This document shows, one piece after another, positions 52,926-62,217 of a stretch of DNA of 64,000 bases (position 1 is its first letter; each line of letters begins with the position of its first letter). This stretch comes from Variovorax paradoxus (GTDB lineage Bacteria > Pseudomonadota > Gammaproteobacteria > Burkholderiales > Burkholderiaceae_C). The stretch lies in contig NZ_JAUSXL010000002.1 in the NCBI RefSeq assembly GCF_030815975.1, positions 3,026,501 to 3,090,500 of the forward strand. Reading direction: 5' to 3'. The notes beneath the pieces are model-generated. The model had not been told where the DNA came from. It searched no databases and saw nothing but the letters and a program-made list of their open reading frames with translations. A program made the translations under genes and the position numbers.

Positions 52926-55373
52926 CTAGACTGGGGTGGCGGCCGCCGGGCCGGCGCCGTCCACGGCATCCGGCGCGGGCGCGGGCGCAGGCATTGGTGC
53001 AGGTGCAGGTGCAGGTGCAGCCGCATACGGCATCAGCGGCAGCTGCTCCGCGTCCAGGCGCTCGAGGATGGTGAACAGCAGGTCGCTGCGCACGCTGCCC
53101 GCCAGGCGCGGACTCGGCACATAGGCAATGGCCTGGAACATGAGCAGGCCGCCCTCGATGCCTTCGAGCGTGAGCGAAGGCGCCGGCGTTTCCAGCACGC
53201 TCTCGTGCGCGCGGCATGCCTCCAGGATGAGCTCGCGCACGCGCTGCGCGTTGGTGGTCAGCGGCATCGGCAGCCGGATCAGCACCCGGCCTTCCGCGTT
53301 GGCCAGCGTCATGTTGCGCACGGTCTTCGTGATGAATTCGGAGTTCGGCACGATCACCGTCGAGCGGTCTGCAACCTGGATTTCCGTGGCGCGCACGTTG
53401 ATGCGCCGCACGTCGCCCTCGGTGGTGCCCAGCACCACCCAGTCGCCCACCTTCACCGGCTGCTCGGCCAGGAGGATCAGGCCCGAGATGAAGTTCTGCA
53501 CGATGGCCTGCAGACCGAAGCCGATGCCCACCGACAGCGCGCTGGCCACCCACGCGATGCGCTCGACGCCGATGCCCAGCGCCGACAGCGAGAACGCGAT
53601 CACCAGGATGCCGCCCACGTAGCCGAGCAGCGTGATGATCGAACTCTGCATGCCCGGCTCGAACTGCGTGCTGGGCAGGTAGCTGCGCGCGAGCCAGCGC
53701 TTGAAGACCCTGAGCACGATGAAGCCGACCACCGCCACGGCCACGGCGCTCAGGATGGCGCCCGGTACCAGCTGGAACTCGCCCACCTTCACGCCGGTGC
53801 CGAACTTGCCGCTGCGCTGGAACACTTCGCTCGGCCCGGTGCCCAGCGGCGCCGCGAGCGCGATCAGCATGTAGAAGAACAGCGCCACCCGGCTCAGCCC
53901 GGAGAGCACGGTGGCGGCCTGGTCGAGCGTCTGCGGCGCCAGGCCGAAGCTCTTCTGCAGGCGCTGGCCGAAGCTGCTGCGCGACGACACGCCGGCCATG
54001 AAGACGTCGTCGGCAAACTTGAACAGCACGTAGAAGGCGGCCGCGACGATGCCGCTCCAGGTGAGCTGCGAGGCCAGGAAGCTCGCGAGCGCCACGTAGC
54101 CCACGGCCACCAGCACCCAGATGGCCACCATCAACAGGCCGATGCAGGCCACCAGCAGGCCGACCCACATCGGCCGCTCGGGCAGGCCGGACTCCGGCGC
54201 GTCGGCGCGCAGCGGCCTCAGCCGATGGAGCACCGCGCCGACCAGGGCGGTGAGCACCAGCGCCGTGAGCACGTGCGTGGCAACAACGGCCGCAAAGCTC
54301 GCTTCCACCAGCGCATTGATCTCCACCGGCGCCCAGGCCAGCGCCGCCACCAGCGCAACCAGCCACGGCAGCGCGGCCAGCCGGCTGGCCATGGCATCGG
54401 GAATCGGCGGCAGCCGCCACGACGGCCGGCCGGTGGCCAGCAGCCCGCGGCCCAGTCCGATCACGAAGGCCATGAACACCAGCGCCTGCGCCATCGAACG
54501 CATCGCCTTGCGCGCCTGCGGCTCCCAGGTGGCGTATTCCTCGAGCACCCACACGAAGCCGTGCGCCGCCGCGGCCACCAGCACCACATGGCTCGCCACG
54601 ATGGCAATCACCAGCAGCGAACGCCGCAGCCGGCCTGCGGGCAGCAGCCGCGCGGCGATCCGCGTCAGCAGATGCTCGGCCACCCAGGTGCCGAGCACCG
54701 CGAGCAGCACCGCCAGCAGCAGCGCCCCCAGCACCGCCATCCGGGGCCCCTGCTGCATGGCCTGCGCCAGGCCGTCGCGCAGGTCGGAGGCCATGGCCCG
54801 CAGGCGCGCCAAGTCGCTCGGCCAGGCCTCCTGCAGATCGCGCCAGAACTCGCCGGTGAGCGGGGAGGGTGCGCGTTCGGTGATCTGCGCCTCGAAAAGC
54901 GCGCGGCGCTGGGTCACCAGTTCGGCGCCGCGCTGCCGCACGTCGATGGACAGCAGCCGTGCCAGCCGGATGTCGGCGTCCAGCGCGTTGCGCTCCTTCG
55001 TGAGGCGGGCGCGCTGGCGCGTGATGTCGGGGTCTTCGGTGGCGCCCGCGGCCGGCGGATTGCCGAGCTCGCCGAGGCGGGCGTTCAAGTCGGCCAGCTC
55101 GCCGGTGCGCGCGGCCACGAACTTGTCGGCCTGCGTGCCGATGTCGTTGATCTGCGCCAGCAGCTGGCGCGTGTTCTCGGTGGAATCGGCTTCGGCGGTG
55201 ATCTTCGTGAGCTGCTCGCGCAGCTCGGCCACCGTGGGTTCGGGCGCCGGCGCCGCGGCAGCGGCGATCGCGGTGGTGCTGTTGCCCGGCTGCGCCGCCG
55301 CGGCGCCGCACAGCAGCAGGGCAGCCAGGACAAAGGCCATCAGACGGGGGAGCGAACGCATGGACGCCATCAT
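52926..55373 (-). CDS. DUF3772 / MscS-family mechanosensitive channel protein
   Basis: About 815 residues. A signal peptide (MRSLPRLMAFVLAALLLCGA) is followed by a periplasmic coiled-coil/DUF3772 region (about 35-200), many TM helices (about 205-590), then an MscS core: GIGFGLQAIVQNFISGLILL with pore helix and beta domain EQPVKVGDWVVLGTTEGDVR. The tail is an Ala-Pro repeat. The start is uncertain among ATGs at 55,385, 55,373, 55,370 and 55,361; none has a strong ribosome site. It probably gates solute release on osmotic downshock. It is not obviously linked to flagella; it separates flhB from the ugp operon. Confidence 0.88.
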   Translation of the reverse strand: MMASMRSLPRLMAFVLAALLLCGAAAAQPGNSTTAIAAAAAPAPEPTVAELREQLTKITAEADSTENTRQLLAQINDIGTQADKFVAARTGELADLNARLGELGNPPAAGATEDPDITRQRARLTKERNALDADIRLARLLSIDVRQRGAELVTQRRALFEAQITERAPSPLTGEFWRDLQEAWPSDLARLRAMASDLRDGLAQAMQQGPRMAVLGALLLAVLLAVLGTWVAEHLLTRIAARLLPAGRLRRSLLVIAIVASHVVLVAAAAHGFVWVLEEYATWEPQARKAMRSMAQALVFMAFVIGLGRGLLATGRPSWRLPPIPDAMASRLAALPWLVALVAALAWAPVEINALVEASFAAVVATHVLTALVLTALVGAVLHRLRPLRADAPESGLPERPMWVGLLVACIGLLMVAIWVLVAVGYVALASFLASQLTWSGIVAAAFYVLFKFADDVFMAGVSSRSSFGQRLQKSFGLAPQTLDQAATVLSGLSRVALFFYMLIALAAPLGTGPSEVFQRSGKFGTGVKVGEFQLVPGAILSAVAVAVVGFIVLRVFKRWLARSYLPSTQFEPGMQSSIITLLGYVGGILVIAFSLSALGIGVERIAWVASALSVGIGFGLQAIVQNFISGLILLAEQPVKVGDWVVLGTTEGDVRRINVRATEIQVADRSTVIVPNSEFITKTVRNMTLANAEGRVLIRLPMPLTTNAQRVRELILEACRAHESVLETPAPSLTLEGIEGGLLMFQAIAYVPSPRLAGSVRSDLLFTILERLDAEQLPLMPYAAAPAPAPAPMPAPAPAPDAVDGAGPAAATPV
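52996..53019. repeat. Hexanucleotide tandem repeat in MscS-like gene
   Basis: Four perfect copies of GGTGCA at 52,996, 53,002, 53,008 and 53,014 encode part of the C-terminal Ala-Pro tail on the minus strand. Copy-number change would only lengthen or shorten the tail by two residues per unit. Confidence 0.7.
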
Positions 55374-55443
55374 AGAAGGCGCCATTTGCGGCCCGCGGCG
55401 CGGCGCGTGACAGCGTGTGTCGGGCCGCCTCGGCAAGGAGCGG

Positions 55444-56190
55444 TCAGCCGGCCGGGCTGAACAGGTCGACCCGGTCGGTGATGATGCCGTCGGTGCCCAG
55501 GTCGATGAGCCGCTGCGCGGCCCATTCGTCGTTCACGGTGTAGCTCAGCGCGCGCATGCCCGCGCCTTGCACCTGCGCCACCGTGGCGGTGTCCCAGAGC
55601 GCGTGGTTGCAGACCACCGCGGCGCACTTCAGGCCGGTGGCCGCGGCAAGCCAGCCGTCCCGCAGCGTATCGAGCAGGAGCCCGCGCGGCAGCTCGGGCT
55701 GCACCGCCCTGGCTCCGGCCAGCGATTCCACCTGGAACGAGGTGAGCAGCGGCGCAATGGCCGCGCCCCGCCACAGCCGGGCCGCCAGCCGGGCCACCGC
55801 TTCGCCGGTTTCGCGCTCGGTGCCCGGCGTGGGCTTGATCTCGATGTTGAGCAGGTGGCCGTTGGCCAGGCAGAAGCGCGCGAGGTTCTCGAGCGTGGCG
55901 AGCGGCTCGCCCGCGAAGGCGCGCGAATGCCAGCCGCCGGCGTCGAGCTGCGCGAGCGCGCTCCAGGGCTGCGCGCCGCCGATGCCGCGGCCGTTGGTGG
56001 TGCGCTCCAGTGTGGCGTCGTGCATCAGAAAGGCCACGCCATCGGCGCTGAGCTTGGCGTCGCACTCGAACATGCGGTAGCCGTGCGCTGCGCCGAGGCG
56101 AAAGGCCGCGAGCGTGTTCTCGGGCGCCAGCCTGCCGGCGCCGCGGTGCGCGATCCAGCGCGGATAGGGCCAGGGTTGCAACGCCGGCAT
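55444..56190 (-). CDS. ugpQ: Glycerophosphodiester phosphodiesterase UgpQ
   Basis: 248-residue TIM-barrel enzyme that splits glycerophosphodiesters into glycerol-3-phosphate and an alcohol. Catalytic and metal motifs are clear: AHRGAGRLAPENTLAAF, ECDAKLSADGVAFLMHDATL (E-x-D and H-D), and LNIEIKPTPG. There is no signal peptide, so it acts in the cytoplasm on diesters imported by Ugp. It begins 3 bases after ugpC and is the last gene of the operon. Confidence 0.96.
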   Translation of the reverse strand: MPALQPWPYPRWIAHRGAGRLAPENTLAAFRLGAAHGYRMFECDAKLSADGVAFLMHDATLERTTNGRGIGGAQPWSALAQLDAGGWHSRAFAGEPLATLENLARFCLANGHLLNIEIKPTPGTERETGEAVARLAARLWRGAAIAPLLTSFQVESLAGARAVQPELPRGLLLDTLRDGWLAAATGLKCAAVVCNHALWDTATVAQVQGAGMRALSYTVNDEWAAQRLIDLGTDGIITDRVDLFSPAG

Positions 56191-56193
56191 CGC

Positions 56194-57201
<1,008 letters not shown>

Positions 57202-57204
57202 TCT

Positions 57205-58056
57205 TTATTTCTCTGTATCCACAAGGCCCTTGACGAACCACTTTTGCATCAGCACCACCACCAGCGCGGGCGGCAGCATGGCGAGGATGGCGGTGGCCAT
57301 CACCACGTTCCATTCGTTCTGGCTGTCGCCGCCGGCAATCATTCGCTTGATGCCGACCACCACCGGATACATGTCCTCGCCGGTGGTGGCGAGCAGCGGC
57401 CAGAGGTACTGGTTCCAGCCGTAGATGAACTGGATCACGAACAGCGCCGCAATCGATGTCTTCGACAGCGGCAGCAGCACGTCGAAGAAGAAGCGCATGG
57501 GGCTTGCGCCGTCCATGCGCGAGGCCTCGGTGAGCTCGTCGGGCACCGTCAGGAAGAACTGGCGGAACAGGAAGGTGGCCGTGGCCGACGCGATCAGCGG
57601 CACCGTGAGGCCCGCGTAGGTGTTCAGCATGTTCAGGTCGGACAGCACCTTGTAGGTGGGCAGGATGCGCACCTCCACCGGCAGCATCAGCGTCACGAAG
57701 ATGGCCCAGAAGCAGATCTTCTTGAACGGGAACCGGAAGTAGACGATGGCAAAGGCCGACAGCAGCGAGATGGAGATCTTGCCGATGGAGATCACCAGCG
57801 CCGACACCAGGCTCACCCACATCATGTGGGCCACGGGCGCATTGGAACCGGCGCTGGTTTCGCGCCCGAAGAGCGCGCCCTTGTAGCTGTCCCACATGTT
57901 GGTGCCGGGCAGGAGCGGCATCGGCGCCTGCACGATCTCCTGTGCCGTGTGCGTGGACGCCACGAACGCCAGGTAGAGCGGAAAGGCGACGATGAACACG
58001 CCCAGGATCATCACCACATGGGCCAGGACGCCGTGGGTGCCGCGTTTCTCAACCAT
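57205..58056 (-). CDS. ugpE: sn-glycerol-3-phosphate ABC transporter permease UgpE
   Basis: 283-residue inner-membrane permease with six predicted helices (VVMILGVFIVAFPLYLAFVA first). The EAA loop is DELTEASRMDGASPMRFFFD, which docks UgpC. It begins 33 bases after ugpA. Close family members include maltose/sugar permeases, but the conserved ugpBAECQ order supports the glycerol-3-phosphate assignment. Confidence 0.96.
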   Translation of the reverse strand: MVEKRGTHGVLAHVVMILGVFIVAFPLYLAFVASTHTAQEIVQAPMPLLPGTNMWDSYKGALFGRETSAGSNAPVAHMMWVSLVSALVISIGKISISLLSAFAIVYFRFPFKKICFWAIFVTLMLPVEVRILPTYKVLSDLNMLNTYAGLTVPLIASATATFLFRQFFLTVPDELTEASRMDGASPMRFFFDVLLPLSKTSIAALFVIQFIYGWNQYLWPLLATTGEDMYPVVVGIKRMIAGGDSQNEWNVVMATAILAMLPPALVVVLMQKWFVKGLVDTEK

Positions 58057-58089
58057 GGGACGCCCCCGCGAAATTCTTGTCTTGCTTCA

Positions 58090-58971
58090 TCAGTATTGAA
58101 CCTTCTTTTCCACGTAGCGGAACTGGATCACGGTGAGCGCCACCACGATCACCATCAGCACCACCGACTGCGCCGCCGAGCCGCCCAGGTCCATGGCCTT
58201 GAAGCCGTCGTAATACACCTTGTAGACCAGGATGGCCGTGTCCTTGCCCGGCCCGCCCTGCGTGGCCGCATCGACGATCGCGAAGGTGTCGAAGAAGGCA
58301 TAGACCACGTTGATCACCAGCAGGAAGAAGGTGGTGGGCGAGAGCAGCGGAAACTGCACGGTCCAGAAGCGGCGCCACGGGCGCGCGCCGTCGATGGCCG
58401 CGGCCTCGATGAGCGACTTGGGAATCGACTGCAGGCCGGCCAGGAAGAACAGGAAGTTGTAGGAGATCTGCTTCCACACCGAGGCCATCACGATCAGCGT
58501 CATGGCGTGGCCGGAGTCCAGCAGGTGGTTCCAGTCGATGCCGATCTTGCCGAGCGCATAGGCCACCACGCCCAGCGAGGGCGAGAACATGAAGACCCAG
58601 AGCACGGCCGCCACGGCGGGCGCCACCGCGTAGGGCAGGATCAGCATGGTCTTGTAGAAGGTGCCGCCGCGCGTGATGCGGTCGGCAAACACCGCGAGCG
58701 CCAGCGACAGCGTGATGCCGATGCCCGCCACCAGCACCGAGAACAGGGCGGTGGTCTTGAACGACTCCACATAGCTCGGGTCGCTGAATATCTGGCGGAA
58801 GTTGTCGAGCCCGACAAACTCCACCGACGTGCCGAAGGCGTCCTGCTGCTGCAGCGACTGCAGCAGAGCCTGCCCCGCCGGCCAGAAGAAAAACACGAGG
58901 ATCACCGCCATTTGCGGCGTCAGCAGCAGCCAGGGCAGCCAGCCCGAGCGAAAGAAAACGCGTTTTTCCAT
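58090..58971 (-). CDS. ugpA: sn-glycerol-3-phosphate ABC transporter permease UgpA
   Basis: 293 residues from the ATG at 58,971 ([20 protein letters not shown]), six membrane helices. The EAA loop is [20 protein letters not shown]. The longer open frame upstream runs through the hairpin region between ugpB and ugpA and is rejected. The gene is preceded by a terminator-like hairpin and T-run, so it is probably expressed below ugpB. Confidence 0.96.
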   Translation of the reverse strand: MEKRVFFRSGWLPWLLLTPQMAVILVFFFWPAGQALLQSLQQQDAFGTSVEFVGLDNFRQIFSDPSYVESFKTTALFSVLVAGIGITLSLALAVFADRITRGGTFYKTMLILPYAVAPAVAAVLWVFMFSPSLGVVAYALGKIGIDWNHLLDSGHAMTLIVMASVWKQISYNFLFFLAGLQSIPKSLIEAAAIDGARPWRRFWTVQFPLLSPTTFFLLVINVVYAFFDTFAIVDAATQGGPGKDTAILVYKVYYDGFKAMDLGGSAAQSVVLMVIVVALTVIQFRYVEKKVQY

Positions 58972-58984
58972 GAACCCTCTGCAT

Positions 58985-59061
58985 AAAAAATCCCGCCCGG
59001 CCCGCTCTTCTGCACGAGCGAACGGGGGGCGGGCGATATTAGCCGGACCGGCGGGTCCGGC
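58985..59061 (-). terminator. Attenuator-like hairpins between ugpB and ugpA
   Basis: Reading the minus strand after the ugpB stop, two hairpins occur. The first is a perfect 8-bp stem (plus-strand GCCGGACC 59,042-59,049 with GGTCCGGC 59,054-59,061). The second has an outer 7-bp stem (CCCGCCC 58,992-58,998 with GGGCGGG 59,027-59,033) and an inner CGCTC/GAGCG stem, and is followed on the transcript by a run of six U (plus-strand A at 58,985-58,990). This is a plausible intrinsic terminator that lets only part of the transcripts continue into ugpAECQ. Confidence 0.75.
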
Positions 59062-59070
59062 CGTCAATCG

Positions 59071-60381
59071 TTAGCTTTTGTTAGCCTTTTGGAAGCGTTC
59101 CAGCTGTTCGTTGCCGCGCTGCACGATCGAATCGAGCGCTTCCTTGGCGGTCTTCTTGCCGCTCCAGACCTGTTCGAGTTCTTCGTCCTCGATGGCGCGG
59201 ATCTGCACGTAGTTGCCCAGGCGGATGCCGCGGCTCTTGTCGGTGACCTTGCGCACCATCTGCGTCACGGCCACGTCGGTGCCGGGGTTCTGCTTGTAGA
59301 AGCCCGAATCCTCGGTGAGCTTGTAGGACGCCATGGTCACGGGCAGATAGCCCGTGCGCTTGTGGCTGGCCGACTGCACTTCAGGCGTCGAGATGAAGCT
59401 GAAGAACTTGGCCACGCCCTTGTACTCGGCCGGCTTCTTGCCCGACATGACCCAGAGGCTGGCGCCGCCGATCACGGTGTTCTGCGGTGCGCCGGGCACG
59501 TCCGGGTAGTAGGGCAGGGGAGAGACCGCGTAGGCGAACTTGGCGTTCTTGGCGACGTTGCCGTAGAAGCCGGACGAGGTGTTGATCATCGCGCACTCGC
59601 CCGAAACGAACGAGGCTTCCGGCACATTGCCGCGGCCCTTGTAGATGAACAGGCCCTGCTTGGCCATGTTGGCCAGGTTCTCGATGTGGCGCACGTGCAG
59701 CGGCGAATTGATCTTCATGCGCGCATCGAGCCCGGCCAGGCCGTTGCTCTTGGTCGCGAATTCGACGTTGTGCCAGGCCGAGAAGCTCTCGAGCTGCGTC
59801 CAGCCCTGCCAGGCGGTGGTGAACGGACACTTGTGGCCGCTCGCCTTGAGCTTTGCCGCGGCGGCTGCCACCTCGGGCCAGGTCGAGGGCAGCTTGTCGG
59901 TGTCGATGCCCGCGGCCTTGAAGGCGTCCTTGTTGACATAGAACACCGTCGTCGAGCTGTTCAGCGGGAAGCTCAGCATCTGGCCGTTGGGCGCGGTGTA
60001 GTAGCCGGCCACGGCGGGAATGTAGGCGGCAGGGTCGAACTTCTCGCCCGCGTCCTTCATGACCTGGCCCACCGGCACGATGGCGCCCTTGCTGGCCATC
60101 ATGGTGGCGGTGCCCACTTCGAACACCTGCAGGATGTGCGGTGCGTTGCCGGAGCGGTAAGCCGCGATGGAGGCCGTCATCGATTCGTCGTACGTGCCCT
60201 TGTAGGTCGGCACGACCTTGTATTCCTTCTGGCTCTCGTTGAACTGCTTGGCCAGGTCGTTGACCCACTCGTTATTGACAGCGGTCATGGAATGCCACCA
60301 CTGGATCTCGGTCTGAGCCTGTGCCACATTGAACAGCGTGGCGGCCAGCGCCGATGCCAGCGCGAGCGTCTTGAATCGCAT
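59071..60381 (-). CDS. ugpB: sn-glycerol-3-phosphate-binding periplasmic protein UgpB
   Basis: Periplasmic substrate-binding protein, 436 residues, with a signal peptide MRFKTLALASALAATLFNVA cut near AQA. The mature start TEIQWWHSMTAVNNEWVNDL is typical UgpB. Other markers are YKGTYDESMTASIAAYRSGN and GECAMINTSSGFYGNVAKNA. The ATG at 60,381 has AGGAG 6 bases upstream. It heads the operon and is followed by an attenuator-like structure before ugpA. Confidence 0.97.
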   Translation of the reverse strand: MRFKTLALASALAATLFNVAQAQTEIQWWHSMTAVNNEWVNDLAKQFNESQKEYKVVPTYKGTYDESMTASIAAYRSGNAPHILQVFEVGTATMMASKGAIVPVGQVMKDAGEKFDPAAYIPAVAGYYTAPNGQMLSFPLNSSTTVFYVNKDAFKAAGIDTDKLPSTWPEVAAAAAKLKASGHKCPFTTAWQGWTQLESFSAWHNVEFATKSNGLAGLDARMKINSPLHVRHIENLANMAKQGLFIYKGRGNVPEASFVSGECAMINTSSGFYGNVAKNAKFAYAVSPLPYYPDVPGAPQNTVIGGASLWVMSGKKPAEYKGVAKFFSFISTPEVQSASHKRTGYLPVTMASYKLTEDSGFYKQNPGTDVAVTQMVRKVTDKSRGIRLGNYVQIRAIEDEELEQVWSGKKTAKEALDSIVQRGNEQLERFQKANKS

Positions 60382-60523
60382 GAAGACTCCTGATGGGAAA
60401 ATGAAAGCGCGGATGCTAGGCCATGTGGATGACACGGCCGCGTCACATTGGCGCACGGACTGTTGCCAAGTTCCAATCGGGAAAACCCCTTTGGCGCAGG
60501 GCTTCCCACAGGGTGTGCGCCTT

Positions 60524-60542
60524 CATGCTGCGGCGCAGCATG
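60524..60542. promoter_or_regulatory. Hairpin in serA leader
   Basis: CATGCTGC (60,524-60,531), GGC, GCAGCATG (60,535-60,542) is a perfect 8-bp stem. An overlapping alternative pairs TGCGCC (60,516-60,521) with GGCGCA (60,532-60,537), so the two cannot form together. It lies 66 bases before the serA ATG in the 227-base gap shared with ugpB. It may be a protein-binding palindrome or an RNA switch; there is no clear sign which. Confidence 0.4.
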
Positions 60543-60608
60543 CTAGCATCGACCTCCCCCTTTTTCGGCCTAGCCCGTCGCCGTGGCCGGGGCCTCAGCG
60601 AGTACGCC

Positions 60609-61841
60609 ATGAGCAGCAAAACCTCCCTCGAAAAAAGCAGGATCAAGTTCCTTTTGCTCGAAGGCATCCATCCTTCGGCCGTGGAGGTGCTGCGCGGTGC
60701 GGGCTACACCAACATCGAGTCGCTGCCGGGGGCGCTCCCCGACGCCGAACTCAAGGCCAGGATCGCCGACGTCCACTTCCTGGGCATCCGCTCGCGCACG
60801 CAATTGACGGCCGAGGTCTTCGCGGCCGCCCAGAAGCTGGTGGCCGCGGGGTGCTTCTGCATCGGCACCAACCAGGTCGACCTGGAGTCCGCGCGCGAAC
60901 ACGGCGTGGCGGTGTTCAACGCGCCGTATTCCAACACCCGTTCGGTGGCCGAGCTGGTGCTGGCCGAGGCCATCCTGCTGTTGCGCGGCGTGCCTGAAAA
61001 AAGCGCCGTCGCGCACCGCGGCGGCTGGCTCAAGTCGGCCGAGAACGCATTCGAGATCCGCGGCAAGACGCTGGGCATCGTGGGCTACGGCTCCATCGGC
61101 GCGCAGCTGTCGGTGCTGGCCGAGGCGCTGGGCATGAAGGTGGCTTTCTACGACGTGGTGACCAAGCTGCCGCTGGGCAATGCGCACCAGGTGCGCGAGT
61201 TGCACCAGCTGCTGGCCCAGAGCGACATCGTGACCCTGCACGTGCCCGAGACACAGGCCACGCAGTGGATGATCGGCGCGGCCGAAATCGCCGCCATGAA
61301 GCCGGGCGCGATCCTGATCAACGCCTCGCGCGGCACGGTGGTCGCCATCGAGCCGCTGGCCGAGGCGCTGAAGCAGAAGAAGCTGCTGGGCGCCGCCATC
61401 GACGTGTTCCCGGTCGAGCCGCGCACCAACAAGGACGAATTCCAGTCGCCGCTGCGCGGGCTCGACAACGTCATCCTCACGCCCCACATCGGCGGCTCGA
61501 CGATGGAGGCGCAGGCCAACATCGGGCTCGAAGTGGCGGAAAAGCTGGTCAAGTACAGCGACAACGGAACCTCGACCTCGTCGGTCAATTTTCCCGAGGT
61601 GGCGCTACCAGCCCACCCCGGCAAGCACCGGCTGCTGCACATCCACCGCAACGTGCCCGGCGTGCTGTCGGAGATCAACAAGATCTTCTCGGACAACAAC
61701 ATCAACATCTCCTCGCAGTTCCTGCAGACCAACGAGAAGATCGGCTACGTGGTGACGGACATCGATGCGGCGTACTCCGACCTGGCGCTGGAGAAACTGG
61801 CCAAGGTCAACGGGACGATCCGCAGCCGCGTGCTGTTCTGA
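60609..61841 (+). CDS. serA: D-3-phosphoglycerate dehydrogenase SerA
   Basis: First enzyme of serine synthesis, oxidising 3-phosphoglycerate with NAD+. 410 residues from the ATG at 60,609, the same length as E. coli SerA. The Rossmann motif is GIVGYGSIGAQL (157-168). Catalytic R241, E270 and H293 (SRG, FPVEP, PHIGGS) correspond to R240, E269 and H292 of E. coli. The C-terminal ACT domain (about 335-410, HIHRNVPGVLSEINKIFSD) is the serine-binding feedback site. Monocistronic between the divergent ugp operon and a repeat region. Confidence 0.96.
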   Translation: MSSKTSLEKSRIKFLLLEGIHPSAVEVLRGAGYTNIESLPGALPDAELKARIADVHFLGIRSRTQLTAEVFAAAQKLVAAGCFCIGTNQVDLESAREHGVAVFNAPYSNTRSVAELVLAEAILLLRGVPEKSAVAHRGGWLKSAENAFEIRGKTLGIVGYGSIGAQLSVLAEALGMKVAFYDVVTKLPLGNAHQVRELHQLLAQSDIVTLHVPETQATQWMIGAAEIAAMKPGAILINASRGTVVAIEPLAEALKQKKLLGAAIDVFPVEPRTNKDEFQSPLRGLDNVILTPHIGGSTMEAQANIGLEVAEKLVKYSDNGTSTSSVNFPEVALPAHPGKHRLLHIHRNVPGVLSEINKIFSDNNINISSQFLQTNEKIGYVVTDIDAAYSDLALEKLAKVNGTIRSRVLF

Positions 61842-61862
61842 ACCGACCGTCTCGGTTTTGCT

Positions 61863-61883
61863 CCCTCTCCCTCCGGGAGAGGG
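61863..61883 (+). terminator. Short palindrome after serA
   Basis: CCCTCTCCC, loop TCC, GGGAGAGGG: a perfect 9-bp stem 21 bases past the serA stop, with GCTGGGGTGAGGGC after it. It has no U-run. Sequences of this CCCTCTCC/GGAGAGGG type recur widely between genes in Proteobacteria as REP-like elements and often mark transcript ends. Confidence 0.55.
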
Positions 61884-61917
61884 CTGGGGTGAGGGCCGAC
61901 GGCATCCACGCCACGAC

Positions 61918-62110
61918 AGGCGCCCGGCAGGCGGTGCGGCGCAGTCGGCCCCTCTGTGCCGCCGAGGAGCGCAGACTCGGGCGGATCAGGGCCCGCGATT
62001 GTCTGAGCGAAGCGAGTTCGAGCGGGACCCCGTCCGAGTCGAGCACCGCAGGGGAGCCCGAAGGGCCGGCACAGTGGGGCCGACTGCGCCGCACCGCCTG
62101 CCGGGCGCCT
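61918..62110. repeat. 193-bp palindromic element between serA and next gene
   Basis: The 44-base arms 61,918-61,961 and 62,067-62,110 are reverse complements with a single mismatch (CCTC against CCAC). Inside, GACTCGG (61,974-61,980) pairs with CCGAGTC (62,034-62,040). No coding function is seen. With the CCCTCTCC hairpin it fills most of the 376-base gap 61,842-62,217, in which I see no gene. It has the look of a MITE- or REP-type intergenic element. Confidence 0.85.
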
Positions 62111-62217
62111 CTCAATAGGGGAACGCCACCCGCCCAAGGCAAGACCCCGAGCCCTGCCCTAAAATCCCCACCCCCGGCTATATGGGCGCGCAGCGCCTGG
62201 CCGAGGTGCCACCCCCG

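Noticed and set aside
60425..60450. Possible Pho box near the ugpB start (dyad TGACACGGCCGCGTCA)
   Set aside because: ugp is often PhoB-controlled, but the half-sites are inverted and not the 11-base-spaced direct repeats of a Pho box.
62182..62217. Upstream in-frame ATG for the FAD oxidoreductase
   Set aside because: It adds 12 residues ([11 protein letters not shown] type) with no ribosome site; the start at 62,218 fits better, though not proven.
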